A DNA stretch of 64,000 nt, taken from the NCBI GenBank assembly GCA_036303105.1, contig JAXJBF010000053.1, forward strand, positions 1 to 64,000. Direction: 5' to 3'. Shown here one piece after another: positions 25,713-33,480 of the stretch; position 1 is the first letter of the stretch, and each line of letters begins with the position of its first letter. Below the pieces are notes generated by a model. That model was not told the DNA's origin. It made no database searches and worked only from the letters and a program-made list of their open reading frames with translations. The DNA comes from UMGS1590 sp036303105 (lineage in GTDB: Bacteria > Bacillota > Peptococcia > Peptococcales > Peptococcaceae). The position numbers and the translations under genes are program-made.

Positions 25713-26675
25713 ATGTCAAAGAATGAAACACTTACAGCTTATAAATGTAGCTTTAAGTATTTAAAAAGAAATAATCCATGTAAAGAAGATTTAAAAGAGC
25801 AAATAAAATCTGATGCTATACCAGAATATAATTTTAAAGATTTTATTAAAGATTTCAGCGAGTTTACATCTACACCTTTTTTGGTAAATGGAAATAATTC
25901 AGCGAAAGCAATCGAGTTGCCAAATGAGCAAATTCATCTTCGTAGTAATGAAGGTGATGAATATCGCTGGATGATTGTTCCAAATGTAGGGAAAAAAGGG
26001 AAACCTATAAAAATTATTAAGACTGATAGTGGTAAAATTTACAACTTTAACTCTAAAAGCGCCGCACTTTATGCACATAACATTTTTCTATATCAGAAAG
26101 CGGATATGGCCATTGCAATCTTTCATCGTCAAAATGGTTCTGGATGTAAGAGTGTTTTTTTGGAAGTTGCCAATCAAATGTTGAGAAAAAAGGGCATGAA
26201 ATTAGAAATGGAATTGTATTTACCACTGATTTCTCGAGATGATGATGCCATTATTCCTACAAAAATTTATTTGCAATATACCTCTAAAGAGGTATCTTCT
26301 GATATTGCAGATAATAGAAGAAAAAAGAAGCATGAGATAATAAAAGAGTTAGGTTTCAATCTCGAAGCAAAAGAAAACCATAAAATAAAAAAAATTGTTG
26401 ATTCATTAAAAAATAGAGAGATTGATAGTAATACGGCTTTTGCAAAAATTAAAAGCGAATACCCTGATTTGGAAAATTATAATAATGCAGAGATATATCT
26501 ACGCATAAATAAACGTGAGCATAAGGTTAAATGGAATGATTTAGATTCCATATTAGGAAAATATGATATAACAGATAGGTTGTATAGAGGATATAAGATT
26601 TCTAAGGATTTTATTGGCGAATTAACAAAATTATCAGATGAGTATTATTCTAAGATAATATCAGAGGAAAAATAA
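25713..26675 (+). CDS. Uncharacterised 320-residue soluble protein in the AT-rich cassette
   Basis: The gene is about 30% GC, far below hsdM. The product has no signal peptide or membrane segment. The N-terminal 200 residues seem to be one mixed fold, with WMIVPNVGKKGKPIKIIKT and VFLEVANQMLRKKGMKLEMELYLPLI as its most hydrophobic parts. The C-terminal 120 residues are Lys-rich and helical. I do not recognise a family or catalytic motif. It begins 28 bases after the coiled-coil membrane protein and ends one base before the next membrane protein. This suggests a sensor or enzyme working with membrane partners, as in several two-gene phage-defence systems, but that is inference. Confidence 0.6.
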   Translation: MSKNETLTAYKCSFKYLKRNNPCKEDLKEQIKSDAIPEYNFKDFIKDFSEFTSTPFLVNGNNSAKAIELPNEQIHLRSNEGDEYRWMIVPNVGKKGKPIKIIKTDSGKIYNFNSKSAALYAHNIFLYQKADMAIAIFHRQNGSGCKSVFLEVANQMLRKKGMKLEMELYLPLISRDDDAIIPTKIYLQYTSKEVSSDIADNRRKKKHEIIKELGFNLEAKENHKIKKIVDSLKNREIDSNTAFAKIKSEYPDLENYNNAEIYLRINKREHKVKWNDLDSILGKYDITDRLYRGYKISKDFIGELTKLSDEYYSKIISEEK

Positions 26676-26676
26676 A

Positions 26677-27207
26677 ATGGATAAGTATACTTTGATTATA
26701 TTTGTAATTTTATTTCTCATGTTGTTTTGTAATAAAAAAGTTCGCTTATCGTCTGTTATAAAAAAACAGCTGTTCGTTTTTAGAAATGATAGAACGAATA
26801 AAATTTCCATCTGGGATATTTGCTGCTTTATTGTTTTTCCAATAATAATTTCATTTATTAGTGTGTTTCAATTGGATTTCATAATAAAAACTAGTTTAGC
26901 AGAATTATTAACTAATGTTTTTTCTATTATATTTACTGTTGTGTTTGGATTTTCGACGATTATGATCGATAAATTGTATTGCAAAATAACAATCGATCGA
27001 CAAATTGCCACAGAAGCCTTTGCATCACTTATTTTTACTAATATTTTGTCGTTAATTGCAGCTATTTTATCAATATGTCTCACTCAAATAGAATCAACTG
27101 AATGTGTTAAAATGCTATCTTTTGTGGTGTTGACCATTTCTTTAATAATTATTATGCTTGTTATGATGGTTACAAAAAGAACTTTTGCTTTATATTCAGG
27201 TGATTAA
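26677..27207 (+). CDS. Multi-spanning membrane protein in the AT-rich cassette
   Basis: The 176-residue protein has about four or five hydrophobic segments: near 4-17, 45-65, 72-95, 117-135 and 142-165. A polar stretch with RNDRTNKISIWD sits between the first and second. It starts one base after the preceding stop, so the two are co-translated. I do not recognise the family. A small multi-spanning protein paired with a soluble one is a common effector-sensor layout in abortive-infection systems. No terminator clearly belonging to the + strand follows before the insertion sequence. Confidence 0.6.
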   Translation: MDKYTLIIFVILFLMLFCNKKVRLSSVIKKQLFVFRNDRTNKISIWDICCFIVFPIIISFISVFQLDFIIKTSLAELLTNVFSIIFTVVFGFSTIMIDKLYCKITIDRQIATEAFASLIFTNILSLIAAILSICLTQIESTECVKMLSFVVLTISLIIIMLVMMVTKRTFALYSGD

Positions 27208-27311
27208 AATAAATGTTTGACGAAACGTGAATTATCATGAAAAAAGATTTGCGTTTCGGCTATTTGTAGGAAGGTAGTAGTTTGAATAGTTTGCCTCACT
27301 CATATTAAAAA

Positions 27312-27336
27312 AGCTCACACCGTGTTGGTGTGAGCT
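27312..27336 (-). terminator. Hairpin abutting the left end of the insertion sequence
   Basis: A 10-bp perfect stem (27312-27321 with 27327-27336) with a 5-base loop is followed on the minus strand by a T tract (27312-27307). It is a rho-independent terminator in that direction. The insertion sequence begins at the very next base (27337). Confidence 0.65.
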
Positions 27337-27348
27337 CAGACTGTAGAT

Positions 27349-27384
27349 AAACCCTATTTTGGCAAAAATGTCAAAATAGGGTTT
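27349..27384. repeat. Left subterminal hairpin of the insertion sequence
   Basis: A 15-bp stem (27349-27363 with 27370-27384, one G-T pair) begins 12 bases inside the left end. The corresponding stem is seen at the orphan end (11343-11377), and one of different sequence at the right end (28836-28863). Such stems may stop outside transcription from entering the transposase gene. Confidence 0.65.
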
Positions 27385-27398
27385 TCTCATCTATTCTG

Positions 27399-27431
27399 AA
27401 AAAAAGCAGCTATCTTCCCTCAGATAGCTGC
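27399..27431 (-). terminator. Transposase terminator overlapping its stop codon
   Basis: GCAGCTATCT (27406-27415) pairs with AGATAGCTGC (27422-27431), and a run of A at 27399-27405 gives the T tract on the minus strand. The transposase stop codon lies inside the stem. Confidence 0.7.
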
Positions 27432-28787
27432 CAATGGCGTCCCATGTGTATTCTTCCATTTCCACATTGCCAGCTTTTTCAAATTCATTGCAGCATATTT
27501 AAGCTTCACCCAGTTTGTCACTTGGGCCAAGCCTCTATACGGTGTATAGCGCATCCCATGCTTTTCTTTTGCATCTGCAAAGACGCGCTCTATCTTTTCC
27601 TGCCGTTGCTTGTACAGCTCTTTGTATTTGTGTGTATGTCTGGCATCTTCTGCCATTTCTACATAATCACTCCACAGATGCCGGGTAACGGTTTTCTCGT
27701 TCTTTGCGTTACTGGTGCATTGTTCTTTTGTCGGGCACGCTGCGCAGATATAGCTTCTGCTTTTGTATTCTCTGTATCCGTTTCTATTGGTGGTGGCGTA
27801 ATGGAGTATTTTGTTTTCGGGGCAGATGATGTCGTCATAGTAGCTGTCATAGACGTATTCGTACCATGGGTGTCCGCCTTTTTTTCCTTTTGGTCTGGTG
27901 TAGGCAGTTGAAAGGATGCGCCCTTGGCTAAATATTCTTCTGCAGATCCATGGTGTTTTGTAGGCGCTGTCTGCGACGACGATCTGGTGCCCTGGATAAT
28001 GTTCACATAGTTGGTCATAGAGTGGATCGAAGGCTGCGCTGTCATGGATGTTTCCTGCTGTGACGACGACATCGAGGATGAAGTTGTGGCTGTCACATGC
28101 TGTGTGGGCTTCATAGGCAAAGCATTTCTTGTGTTCTCCTTTGTGGAAGAGTCCACTGTCTGGGTCTGTGGTTGAGACGATGGCTTCTTTTTCTTCCGGT
28201 GGCTGATCATCGTCGTCAAAGGGTTTTTTGTCATGTTCTTCACGGTCTTTGTTGATTTCTGCAAAAAGCTCTTTGGCGTATCGTTTGGTTTGTTTGGGTA
28301 CGGACTTCTTTGCTTTTTTCTTTGTATTGGCACTGGCTTTTATATGGGTGCCATCAATGAATATTGCTTCTGTATCGAGATAGCCTTCTTCGGCAGCAGT
28401 ATTTAAAATCCAGCGGAAAACATATTCGATCGTTTTTTGAGAAAAGCGGTGTTTGAAATTGTGGCTGACGGTGGAGAAATGAGGGATGGGATCATTGATG
28501 GGAATGCCTAAGAACCAACGATATGCCATGTTCATATTGATTTCTTCCAAGGTACGGCGCAGGGAAGGGATAGCGTAGATGTGCTGGATAAGGACGATCT
28601 TGAATAAGATAACGGGATCGACACTGGGACGGCCGTTGTCTTCACAGTAAAGGTCTTCGACAAAATCATAGATTTTGTCGAAATCAATGGCAGCATCTAT
28701 TTTACGGAGAAGGTCGTCTTCTGGAACCATGGCGTCAAGACTGACAAATTCAATGACGTTACGTTTATTTGGATATTTAGCTAACAT
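27420..28787 (-). CDS. IS1182-family transposase
   Basis: The start at 28787 has GGGGTG about eight bases upstream. The 455-residue protein begins with the DUF772-type N-terminal domain (DDLLRKIDAAIDF, then GRPSVDPVILFKIVLIQHIYAIPSLRR near 52-77). It continues with the DDE transposase core: IFIDGTHIKASAN near 140-152 gives the first Asp, and VVADSAYKTPW near 270-280 the second. The cysteine-rich CAACPTKEQC insert near 345 and the C-terminal ERVFADAKEKHGMRYTPYRGL block, with the Glu, are present. All blocks are intact, so the element may be active. Confidence 0.9.
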   Translation of the reverse strand: MLAKYPNKRNVIEFVSLDAMVPEDDLLRKIDAAIDFDKIYDFVEDLYCEDNGRPSVDPVILFKIVLIQHIYAIPSLRRTLEEINMNMAYRWFLGIPINDPIPHFSTVSHNFKHRFSQKTIEYVFRWILNTAAEEGYLDTEAIFIDGTHIKASANTKKKAKKSVPKQTKRYAKELFAEINKDREEHDKKPFDDDDQPPEEKEAIVSTTDPDSGLFHKGEHKKCFAYEAHTACDSHNFILDVVVTAGNIHDSAAFDPLYDQLCEHYPGHQIVVADSAYKTPWICRRIFSQGRILSTAYTRPKGKKGGHPWYEYVYDSYYDDIICPENKILHYATTNRNGYREYKSRSYICAACPTKEQCTSNAKNEKTVTRHLWSDYVEMAEDARHTHKYKELYKQRQEKIERVFADAKEKHGMRYTPYRGLAQVTNWVKLKYAAMNLKKLAMWKWKNTHGTPLAAI

Positions 28788-28873
28788 ATGAATCACCCCA
28801 TATACATTTTACTGCATGTTAAGGCTTAAGACGAGAAAAAGGCCACCTTGCGGTGACCTTTTTCGACAAGCTG

Positions 28874-28902
28874 AAACGGCCTTTGCAATGCAAAGGCCGT
28901 TT
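28874..28902. terminator. Palindrome abutting the right end of the insertion sequence
   Basis: Fourteen-base arms (28874-28887 and 28889-28902) form an almost loop-less palindrome around one base. It starts exactly where the insertion sequence ends. It probably belonged to the terminator region of the lipoprotein gene on the minus strand, whose T tract the insertion may have replaced. Confidence 0.5.
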
Positions 28903-28913
28903 CTTGTTTAGCG

Positions 28914-28949
28914 ATCAAAAGCTCTGGGCATACTCTCAGAGCTTTTGAT
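28914..28949 (-). terminator. Terminator of the lipoprotein gene
   Basis: ATCAAAAGCTCTG (28914-28926) pairs with 28937-28949 in a 13-bp stem, 11 bases after the stop of the lipoprotein gene. The T run lies within the distal arm. Confidence 0.6.
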
Positions 28950-28960
28950 ATGATGCTGTA

Positions 28961-30124
28961 TTATTCTGGCTGCTGAACAGCGTAAACCTCGACATCGTCG
29001 TAGTCACTGAAGCTGCTCTTTGATGAAATGTTAAAGTCTACAGTTTTTCCTGCTGCAATGGTGCCAATCTTTCCAGTAACACCACCAACGATGTTGTTGC
29101 CGCGCTTGAAGACAACGGTGGCAATAACATTTTCCTGATCTTCATCAGTATTATTTGTAATGGTGCCTGTGAAAGTTGTGTTGTCTTTATCATGATTTTC
29201 GTCAACATCATTCACTTGCAAATCACCCACCGCTGGGATACCTGAACCTGCAAATGCTTTGAAATCATAATCGTTGTTTTCCACCGTAATTTCTACTTTG
29301 TCTGGCTTGCCTTTTGGACAATTGATCGAATCACCAAAACAAAGGGTATCCCCCGGCGCAATGGATGAGATTGAGCAATTTTGCTTGGTCAATACACGTT
29401 CATCTTTATCAAGAACGGTAATTTCAATATTTGGTGTCATAATGGCATTATATGCATTCGGATTTTTGATCTCAACAGCATAATAGATCAACGAATTGCC
29501 GCCTTCCATGGTTTCTACAGTGTATCCCGTATCGAGCACTTCGATATCCTGCACCTTTTCTTTCTCTGCAGCTTCTTTATCAGCGGCTGAAGTGTCTTTG
29601 TCGTCCTTATCTTCTTTATTATCCTTGTCGTCTTTATCGTCATCGGATTCTGGCAGGTCAACCGCCAGATAGGTGTAGTCAATATCAGAAGGAATGAGAA
29701 CGGTTTCTGCACCTGTTGTAGAACCTTCCAAGGTTAGCTTACCATCAGCATAACTAAAAGTACGCGTTTCATCGGTGGAACCATACGCTGTCGTTGCCAT
29801 GATGTCATCATCACGCTCAGATTCCCAACTGTAGGTATCAGTATCTTCTGTTGGCGCATCATAAGTGCCCGCCCAATAAACAGAACCATTCTGATCATAG
29901 CTGGAGACCCAATGCAGTTCAATCAGATCACCCTTGATGAAACCTGCCAAATAATAGCCATTGCCTTGCGTTTCTGCGATCCAGCTTCCTTGCAAATCCA
30001 GTGCATTGACTGCTTCACTTTCTGGCGTGGCTGATGTATCATTACCAGCATTGTTGCCACAACCTACTGCAAACACCATCACACCGATAAGCACAAAAGC
30101 CAGAATCTTTTTTCGTAGATTCAT
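28961..30124 (-). CDS. Lipoprotein with acidic linker and C-terminal FxLYD-like domain
   Basis: The start at 30124 is chosen for AAGGAGAG upstream. Residues 1-20 form a lipoprotein signal with the lipobox FAVGC (Cys near 22), so it is anchored outside the membrane. The N-terminal domain (about 45-160) contains LQGSWIAETQGNGYYLAGFIKGDLIELHW, a lipocalin-like or substrate-binding-like sheet pattern. A very acidic Lys/Asp linker (about 165-200) leads to two beta-rich repeats (about 205-290 and 300-385). These resemble FxLYD domains, with TVETMEGGNSLIYYAVEIKNPN. Function is unknown. It has its own promoter (30198-30226) and terminator. Confidence 0.7.
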   Translation of the reverse strand: MNLRKKILAFVLIGVMVFAVGCGNNAGNDTSATPESEAVNALDLQGSWIAETQGNGYYLAGFIKGDLIELHWVSSYDQNGSVYWAGTYDAPTEDTDTYSWESERDDDIMATTAYGSTDETRTFSYADGKLTLEGSTTGAETVLIPSDIDYTYLAVDLPESDDDKDDKDNKEDKDDKDTSAADKEAAEKEKVQDIEVLDTGYTVETMEGGNSLIYYAVEIKNPNAYNAIMTPNIEITVLDKDERVLTKQNCSISSIAPGDTLCFGDSINCPKGKPDKVEITVENNDYDFKAFAGSGIPAVGDLQVNDVDENHDKDNTTFTGTITNNTDEDQENVIATVVFKRGNNIVGGVTGKIGTIAAGKTVDFNISSKSSFSDYDDVEVYAVQQPE

Positions 30125-30197
30125 GATGTCTCTCTCCTTGTAAACATGTTCGATTTTAAATGAATCGAACATTATCCATTAAAATAATGACAAATTA

Positions 30198-30226
30198 ATT
30201 ACACCATATCCCGTAGGAATTTTCAA
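30198..30226 (-). promoter_or_regulatory. Promoter of the lipoprotein gene
   Basis: On the minus strand TTGAAA (30226-30221) and TGTAAT (30203-30198) are separated by 17 bases, about 74 bases before the start codon. Confidence 0.55.
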
Positions 30227-30269
30227 TTGAAACTTTTTTATGAACAAGCGGTTTTTACACTGATGATCC

Positions 30270-30779
30270 TTATTCCATCAAGATGCCCAGGTTGCGCAGT
30301 GCAGCGCGCACACGTTCTGCTGCCGCTTCATCCGGGCAGCGCAAAGTATGAAGATGAATGCCATCGGTTAAAGCACTAATAGGCTGTGCCGAAGCATTGT
30401 AAGATTTTTCGATAAAGGCAGCAACTTCATAACGGTTTGAAAGGTCCAATTGACCAGTAAGCTGACCATAGATCGGATGGGAAACAATCACATCCAACAC
30501 TGTGCAGCCTTGGTCAACCATCGCATTAAGTTCTTCCTGCATATGTGCAGCGTCATGACGGCATGCTACCTGACAAACAAACCCATCCTGATGCCGATCA
30601 CAAATGTAACCATGCGGCGTTGCAAGGATCTCATTACCAGCCGCACGCAAAAGCGCAATATCCCCTACAATGATCTGACGACTCACTGAACATTCCGCCG
30701 CCAATGTTGACGCGCTGATAGCAGCGTCCGCCGTTTGCAGCCGCTGCAATATTTTTTCCCGTCGTTCTTTTGCGTTCAT
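30270..30779 (-). CDS. niaR: NiaR-type transcriptional repressor (HTH plus 3H domain)
   Basis: NiaR represses genes of niacin uptake and NAD synthesis when nicotinate is bound. The 169-residue protein has an N-terminal winged HTH (KERREKILQRLQTADAAISASTLAAECSVSRQ, residues 4-35). The 3H domain follows with its metal- and ligand-binding histidines in CRHDAAH, VSHPIYGQL and GIHLHTL. The ATG at 30779 is preceded by AGAGGTGG. It is divergent from an anion permease gene, which makes that gene a candidate target. No other NAD gene is in the window, so the regulated genes are inferred only from position. Confidence 0.85.
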   Translation of the reverse strand: MNAKERREKILQRLQTADAAISASTLAAECSVSRQIIVGDIALLRAAGNEILATPHGYICDRHQDGFVCQVACRHDAAHMQEELNAMVDQGCTVLDVIVSHPIYGQLTGQLDLSNRYEVAAFIEKSYNASAQPISALTDGIHLHTLRCPDEAAAERVRAALRNLGILME

Positions 30780-30880
30780 GATGCCCACCTCTTTCTTTCA
30801 TTACATTATAGAGGATATGACGCGCAAGGTCTAGCAGCAAGCGTAGACGAATATGAGAATGATTTTGGTCGTTTCTAGCA

Positions 30881-30909
30881 TTGCCGCTAACGGCTGGCAC
30901 AGGTATAAT
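30881..30909 (+). promoter_or_regulatory. Promoter of the anion permease gene
   Basis: TTGCCG (30881-30886) and a perfect TATAAT (30904-30909) have a 17-base spacer, about 48 bases before the TTG start. It lies in the niaR divergent region, so NiaR could act here. Confidence 0.65.
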
Positions 30910-30956
30910 AGAATGCAGTGTGCAAAATACGGATAATATTGAAAGGAGGCGCGCCA

Positions 30957-32087
30957 TTGCGAAAAATCATACGTTGGTTCAAACAAGAAACGGTACTGTC
31001 CGTCGCTTTTATTCTGGCGCTTGTATCCTCATTGATCATCCATCCAGATGCAGGCTATCTGGCATATCCAGACTATCGCACGCTGGCTTTGCTGTTTTGT
31101 CTGATGATTATTGTTGCTGGTCTGCAGCATCTTGGCGTATTTGCGCTACTGGGACAAGCATTGATCAAAAAGGCCCACAGTCTGCGTATGTTATACGCAA
31201 TTATGATTCTGCTCTGCTTCTTTTGCAGCATGGTGATTACCAACGATGTGACTCTGATCACATTTGTACCATTTACAATTCTTGTGTTTCGCATGATCGA
31301 ACGTGAGGATCGCGTACTCAAACTGGTGGTACTGGAAACCATCGCTGCCAATCTTGGCAGTATGGCAACGCCAATCGGAAACCCACAAAATCTCTATCTC
31401 TATTCCATATCGAACATGTCGTTTGCTGATTTTGCCTGGGCCGTTTGGCCTTATACGCTGCTTGCTTTGGTGCTGCTGTTGGCAAGTGTGCGCACAGTGC
31501 GCGAAGCACCACTGAGCCATCGCCTGGTTAGCGATGAAACGGCCGCCCCTCTCTCTGCATCCAACCATTTGAGTCGTGCGATGGCACCTTATTTGGTGTT
31601 GTTGGCACTGTGTCTCTTGGTGGTGTTTCGTATTCTGCCATATGGACCAGTGCTGGTGATTTTGGCTCTGGTCGTTTTCGTGGTTGATCGCAGCCTGTTC
31701 CGACAAGTAGATTATGGTCTTTTGGCAACGTTTATCTGTTTCTTTGTTTTTATTGGCAATGTCAAGCGTATTTCTGCTGTCAGCACGTTGCTGGTTTCCC
31801 TTATGGCCGGACGCGAACTGGGAGCGGGTATCCTTACCAGTCAAATCATCAGCAATGTACCAGCGGCAATTTTATTATCAGGATTCACACATAATCTCAC
31901 CACGCTGCTAACGGCAGTCAATCTTGGCGGCCTGGGGACATTGGTGGCTTCGTTGGCAAGTTTAATTTCGTTCAAGTTTTTCAGCAAAGATTATCCAGCA
32001 CAAAAAGGCCATTTCCTGAAAGTATTCACCATTTGGAATGTAGGGTTCCTGATTATTCTCACACTATTGGCAATGGTTCTGATTTAA
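30957..32087 (+). CDS. ArsB/NhaD-type (SLC13-like) anion permease
   Basis: The start is a TTG at 30957, because AAAGGAGG lies nine bases upstream and no ATG fits. The 376-residue protein has about ten membrane segments. The conserved motif MVITNDVTLITFVPF near 94-108 and the ETIAANLGSMATPIGNPQN block near 126-144 are signatures of the ion transporter superfamily that includes ArsB, NhaD and citrate carriers. The transported ion cannot be read from the sequence. A second TND-like hairpin (LTSQIISNVPAAILLSGF) near 300 completes the internal duplication. It is divergent from niaR and ends in a terminator at 32106. Confidence 0.8.
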   Translation: MRKIIRWFKQETVLSVAFILALVSSLIIHPDAGYLAYPDYRTLALLFCLMIIVAGLQHLGVFALLGQALIKKAHSLRMLYAIMILLCFFCSMVITNDVTLITFVPFTILVFRMIEREDRVLKLVVLETIAANLGSMATPIGNPQNLYLYSISNMSFADFAWAVWPYTLLALVLLLASVRTVREAPLSHRLVSDETAAPLSASNHLSRAMAPYLVLLALCLLVVFRILPYGPVLVILALVVFVVDRSLFRQVDYGLLATFICFFVFIGNVKRISAVSTLLVSLMAGRELGAGILTSQIISNVPAAILLSGFTHNLTTLLTAVNLGGLGTLVASLASLISFKFFSKDYPAQKGHFLKVFTIWNVGFLIILTLLAMVLI

Positions 32088-32105
32088 TACATCATATTAT
32101 AAAAT

Positions 32106-32137
32106 AACGCCGTTCCTCTCGTTTGGAGCGGCGTTTT
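32106..32137 (+). terminator. Terminator of the anion permease gene
   Basis: AACGCCG (32106-32112) pairs with CGGCGTT (32129-32135), followed by a short T run. It lies 18 bases after the permease stop. Confidence 0.7.
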
Positions 32138-32140
32138 CTA

Positions 32141-32169
32141 TTGACAGCATCCGCGTTGCGCGATACAAT
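32141..32169 (+). promoter_or_regulatory. Strong promoter of the PTS_EIIC_2 gene
   Basis: A perfect TTGACA (32141-32146) and TACAAT (32164-32169) have a 17-base spacer. It is the best match to consensus seen in this window and lies 62 bases before the start codon. Confidence 0.75.
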
Positions 32170-32182
32170 AGCACTGTCGCTT

Positions 32183-32200
32183 CACCTGTCATGACAGGTG
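32183..32200. promoter_or_regulatory. 18-bp perfect palindrome, candidate operator
   Basis: CACCTGTCATGACAGGTG is a perfect palindrome placed 14 bases after the -10 box, where a bound repressor would block initiation or elongation. The regulator is unknown. NiaR, encoded 1.4 kb away, is a candidate because it binds palindromic sites, but no matching site is seen near niaR itself. Confidence 0.6.
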
Positions 32201-32230
32201 ACAACCTATTTTCAAAAGGGGGATGTCTCT

Positions 32231-33325
32231 ATGAGTAAGGTAGGCGCATTTCTTAAGCGCAAAGATATCGAAATTTCACTGCGGCGCTATGGCATCGATG
32301 CTTTGGGCGCGATGGCGCAAGGGCTTTTTTGTTCACTGTTAATCGGAACAATCATTGACACCATAGGTACGCAATTCCACATTGCAGCATTATCAAACAC
32401 AGTAGCAACCATTTCTGGCAACGACTATACTGTTGGCGGGTTGGCATCAGCTATGAGCGGCCCAGCAATGGCCGTGGCAATTGGCTATGCGCTCAAATGT
32501 CCGCCGCTGGTATTGTTTTCATTGATCACTGTAGGATTTTCAGCCAACGCCCTTGGCGGTGCCGGTGGTCCTCTGGCGGTGCTCTTTGTCGCCATCATTG
32601 CTGCTGAAATCGGAAAAGCTGTTAGCAAAGAAACAAAGATCGATATTCTTGTGACACCATTGGTTACCATTGGTGTTGGTATTGCTTTATCTGCTGCCAT
32701 CGCCCCTGCACTTGGCGCCGCTGCTATGAAAGTCGGCAACCTCATCATGTGGGCAACAGAATTACAGCCATTCTGGATGGGTATTTTGGTATCGGTGGTT
32801 GTTGGCATTGCGTTGACACTGCCCATCTCCTCTGCAGCCATCTGCGCTGCGCTTTCGCTCACCGGGCTGGCTGGCGGTGCAGCCGTAGCAGGCTGCTGCG
32901 CTCAAATGGTTGGCTTCGCTGTCATGAGTTTTAAAGAAAACCGTTGGGGCGGTCTGGTCAGCCAAGGGCTTGGCACATCGATGCTGCAAATGGGCAACAT
33001 TGTGCGCAACCCTTGGATCTGGGTGGCACCAACATTGGCTTCGGCCATCACTGGACCATTGGCAACCTGTGTGTTCCACTTAGAAATGAATGGTACACCC
33101 GTCTCGTCTGGCATGGGCACCTGCGGCCTGGTTGGACCCATCGGCGTTTACTCCGGTTGGGTAGCTGATGTAGCAAATGGTATGAAAGCAGCCATCACGT
33201 CCTGGGATTGGATTGGGCTGATATTGATCTGCTTTGTGCTTCCAGCCATTCTGGCACCACTTTTTAACCAACTCATGCGCAAAATCGGCCGTGTCAAAGA
33301 TGGCGACCTAACACTTGACGCTTAA
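32231..33325 (+). CDS. PTS_EIIC_2-type membrane transporter
   Basis: GGGGG precedes the ATG at 32231. The 364-residue protein has about nine or ten membrane segments with conserved Gly/Ala-rich loops such as GGLASAMSGPAMAVAIGYALKCPP and SANALGGAGGPLAVL. The C-terminal HLEMNGTPVSSGMGTCGLVGPIGV block is typical of the PTS_EIIC_2 family. Family members resemble the sugar channel of the phosphotransferase system but often stand alone, without IIA or IIB subunits, as here. The substrate is unknown. It is a single-gene unit with its own promoter, candidate operator and terminator. Confidence 0.82.
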   Translation: MSKVGAFLKRKDIEISLRRYGIDALGAMAQGLFCSLLIGTIIDTIGTQFHIAALSNTVATISGNDYTVGGLASAMSGPAMAVAIGYALKCPPLVLFSLITVGFSANALGGAGGPLAVLFVAIIAAEIGKAVSKETKIDILVTPLVTIGVGIALSAAIAPALGAAAMKVGNLIMWATELQPFWMGILVSVVVGIALTLPISSAAICAALSLTGLAGGAAVAGCCAQMVGFAVMSFKENRWGGLVSQGLGTSMLQMGNIVRNPWIWVAPTLASAITGPLATCVFHLEMNGTPVSSGMGTCGLVGPIGVYSGWVADVANGMKAAITSWDWIGLILICFVLPAILAPLFNQLMRKIGRVKDGDLTLDA

Positions 33326-33330
33326 CAGCC

Positions 33331-33360
33331 AAACGCCTATCCATTGTGATAGGCGTTTTT
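33331..33360 (+). terminator. Terminator of the PTS_EIIC_2 gene
   Basis: An 11-bp perfect stem (33331-33341 with 33348-33358) with a 6-base loop runs into TTTTT, five bases after the stop codon. Confidence 0.85.
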
Positions 33361-33385
33361 CCATATTTACGATTAAAAACACCTA

Positions 33386-33414
33386 TTCTCAAGACGTGAA
33401 TCAGGCGTTATAAT
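33386..33414 (+). promoter_or_regulatory. Promoter of the small sulfite reductase gene
   Basis: TATAAT is at 33409-33414, with TTCTCA 17 bases upstream as a weak -35. It lies 66 bases before the start codon. Confidence 0.5.
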
Positions 33415-33480
33415 AGGAACGTTGAAAAGATCGACTCAAACATACGCTTAAAAGACGCACAATAAACGGAGGAAAGAAAC

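Larger units (their letters stand above)
27337..28873 (-). mobile_element. IS1182-family insertion sequence
   Basis: The ends are deduced from matching inverted termini. The left end starts CAGACTGTAGATAAACCC, and the right end, read on the minus strand from 28873, starts CAGCTTGTCGAAAAAGG. Eleven of the first 15 bases agree. Each end then carries a subterminal hairpin and a TTTTCTC-TCT box. Inside is one full transposase gene. No flanking target duplication is evident. A homologous single end lies after dndA at 11341-11389. The exact boundaries are inferred and could shift by a few bases. Confidence 0.7.

Noticed and set aside
26677..27207. Membrane protein and its upstream partner considered as a Kiwa system
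   Set aside because: The order is reversed, and I could not recognise the KwaB-type domain in the 320-residue protein, so the name is not supported.
27349..27384. Hairpin first taken as an ordinary terminator of the AT-rich cassette
   Set aside because: It lies inside the insertion sequence 12 bases from its end, and equivalent stems exist at the other ends, so it belongs to the element.
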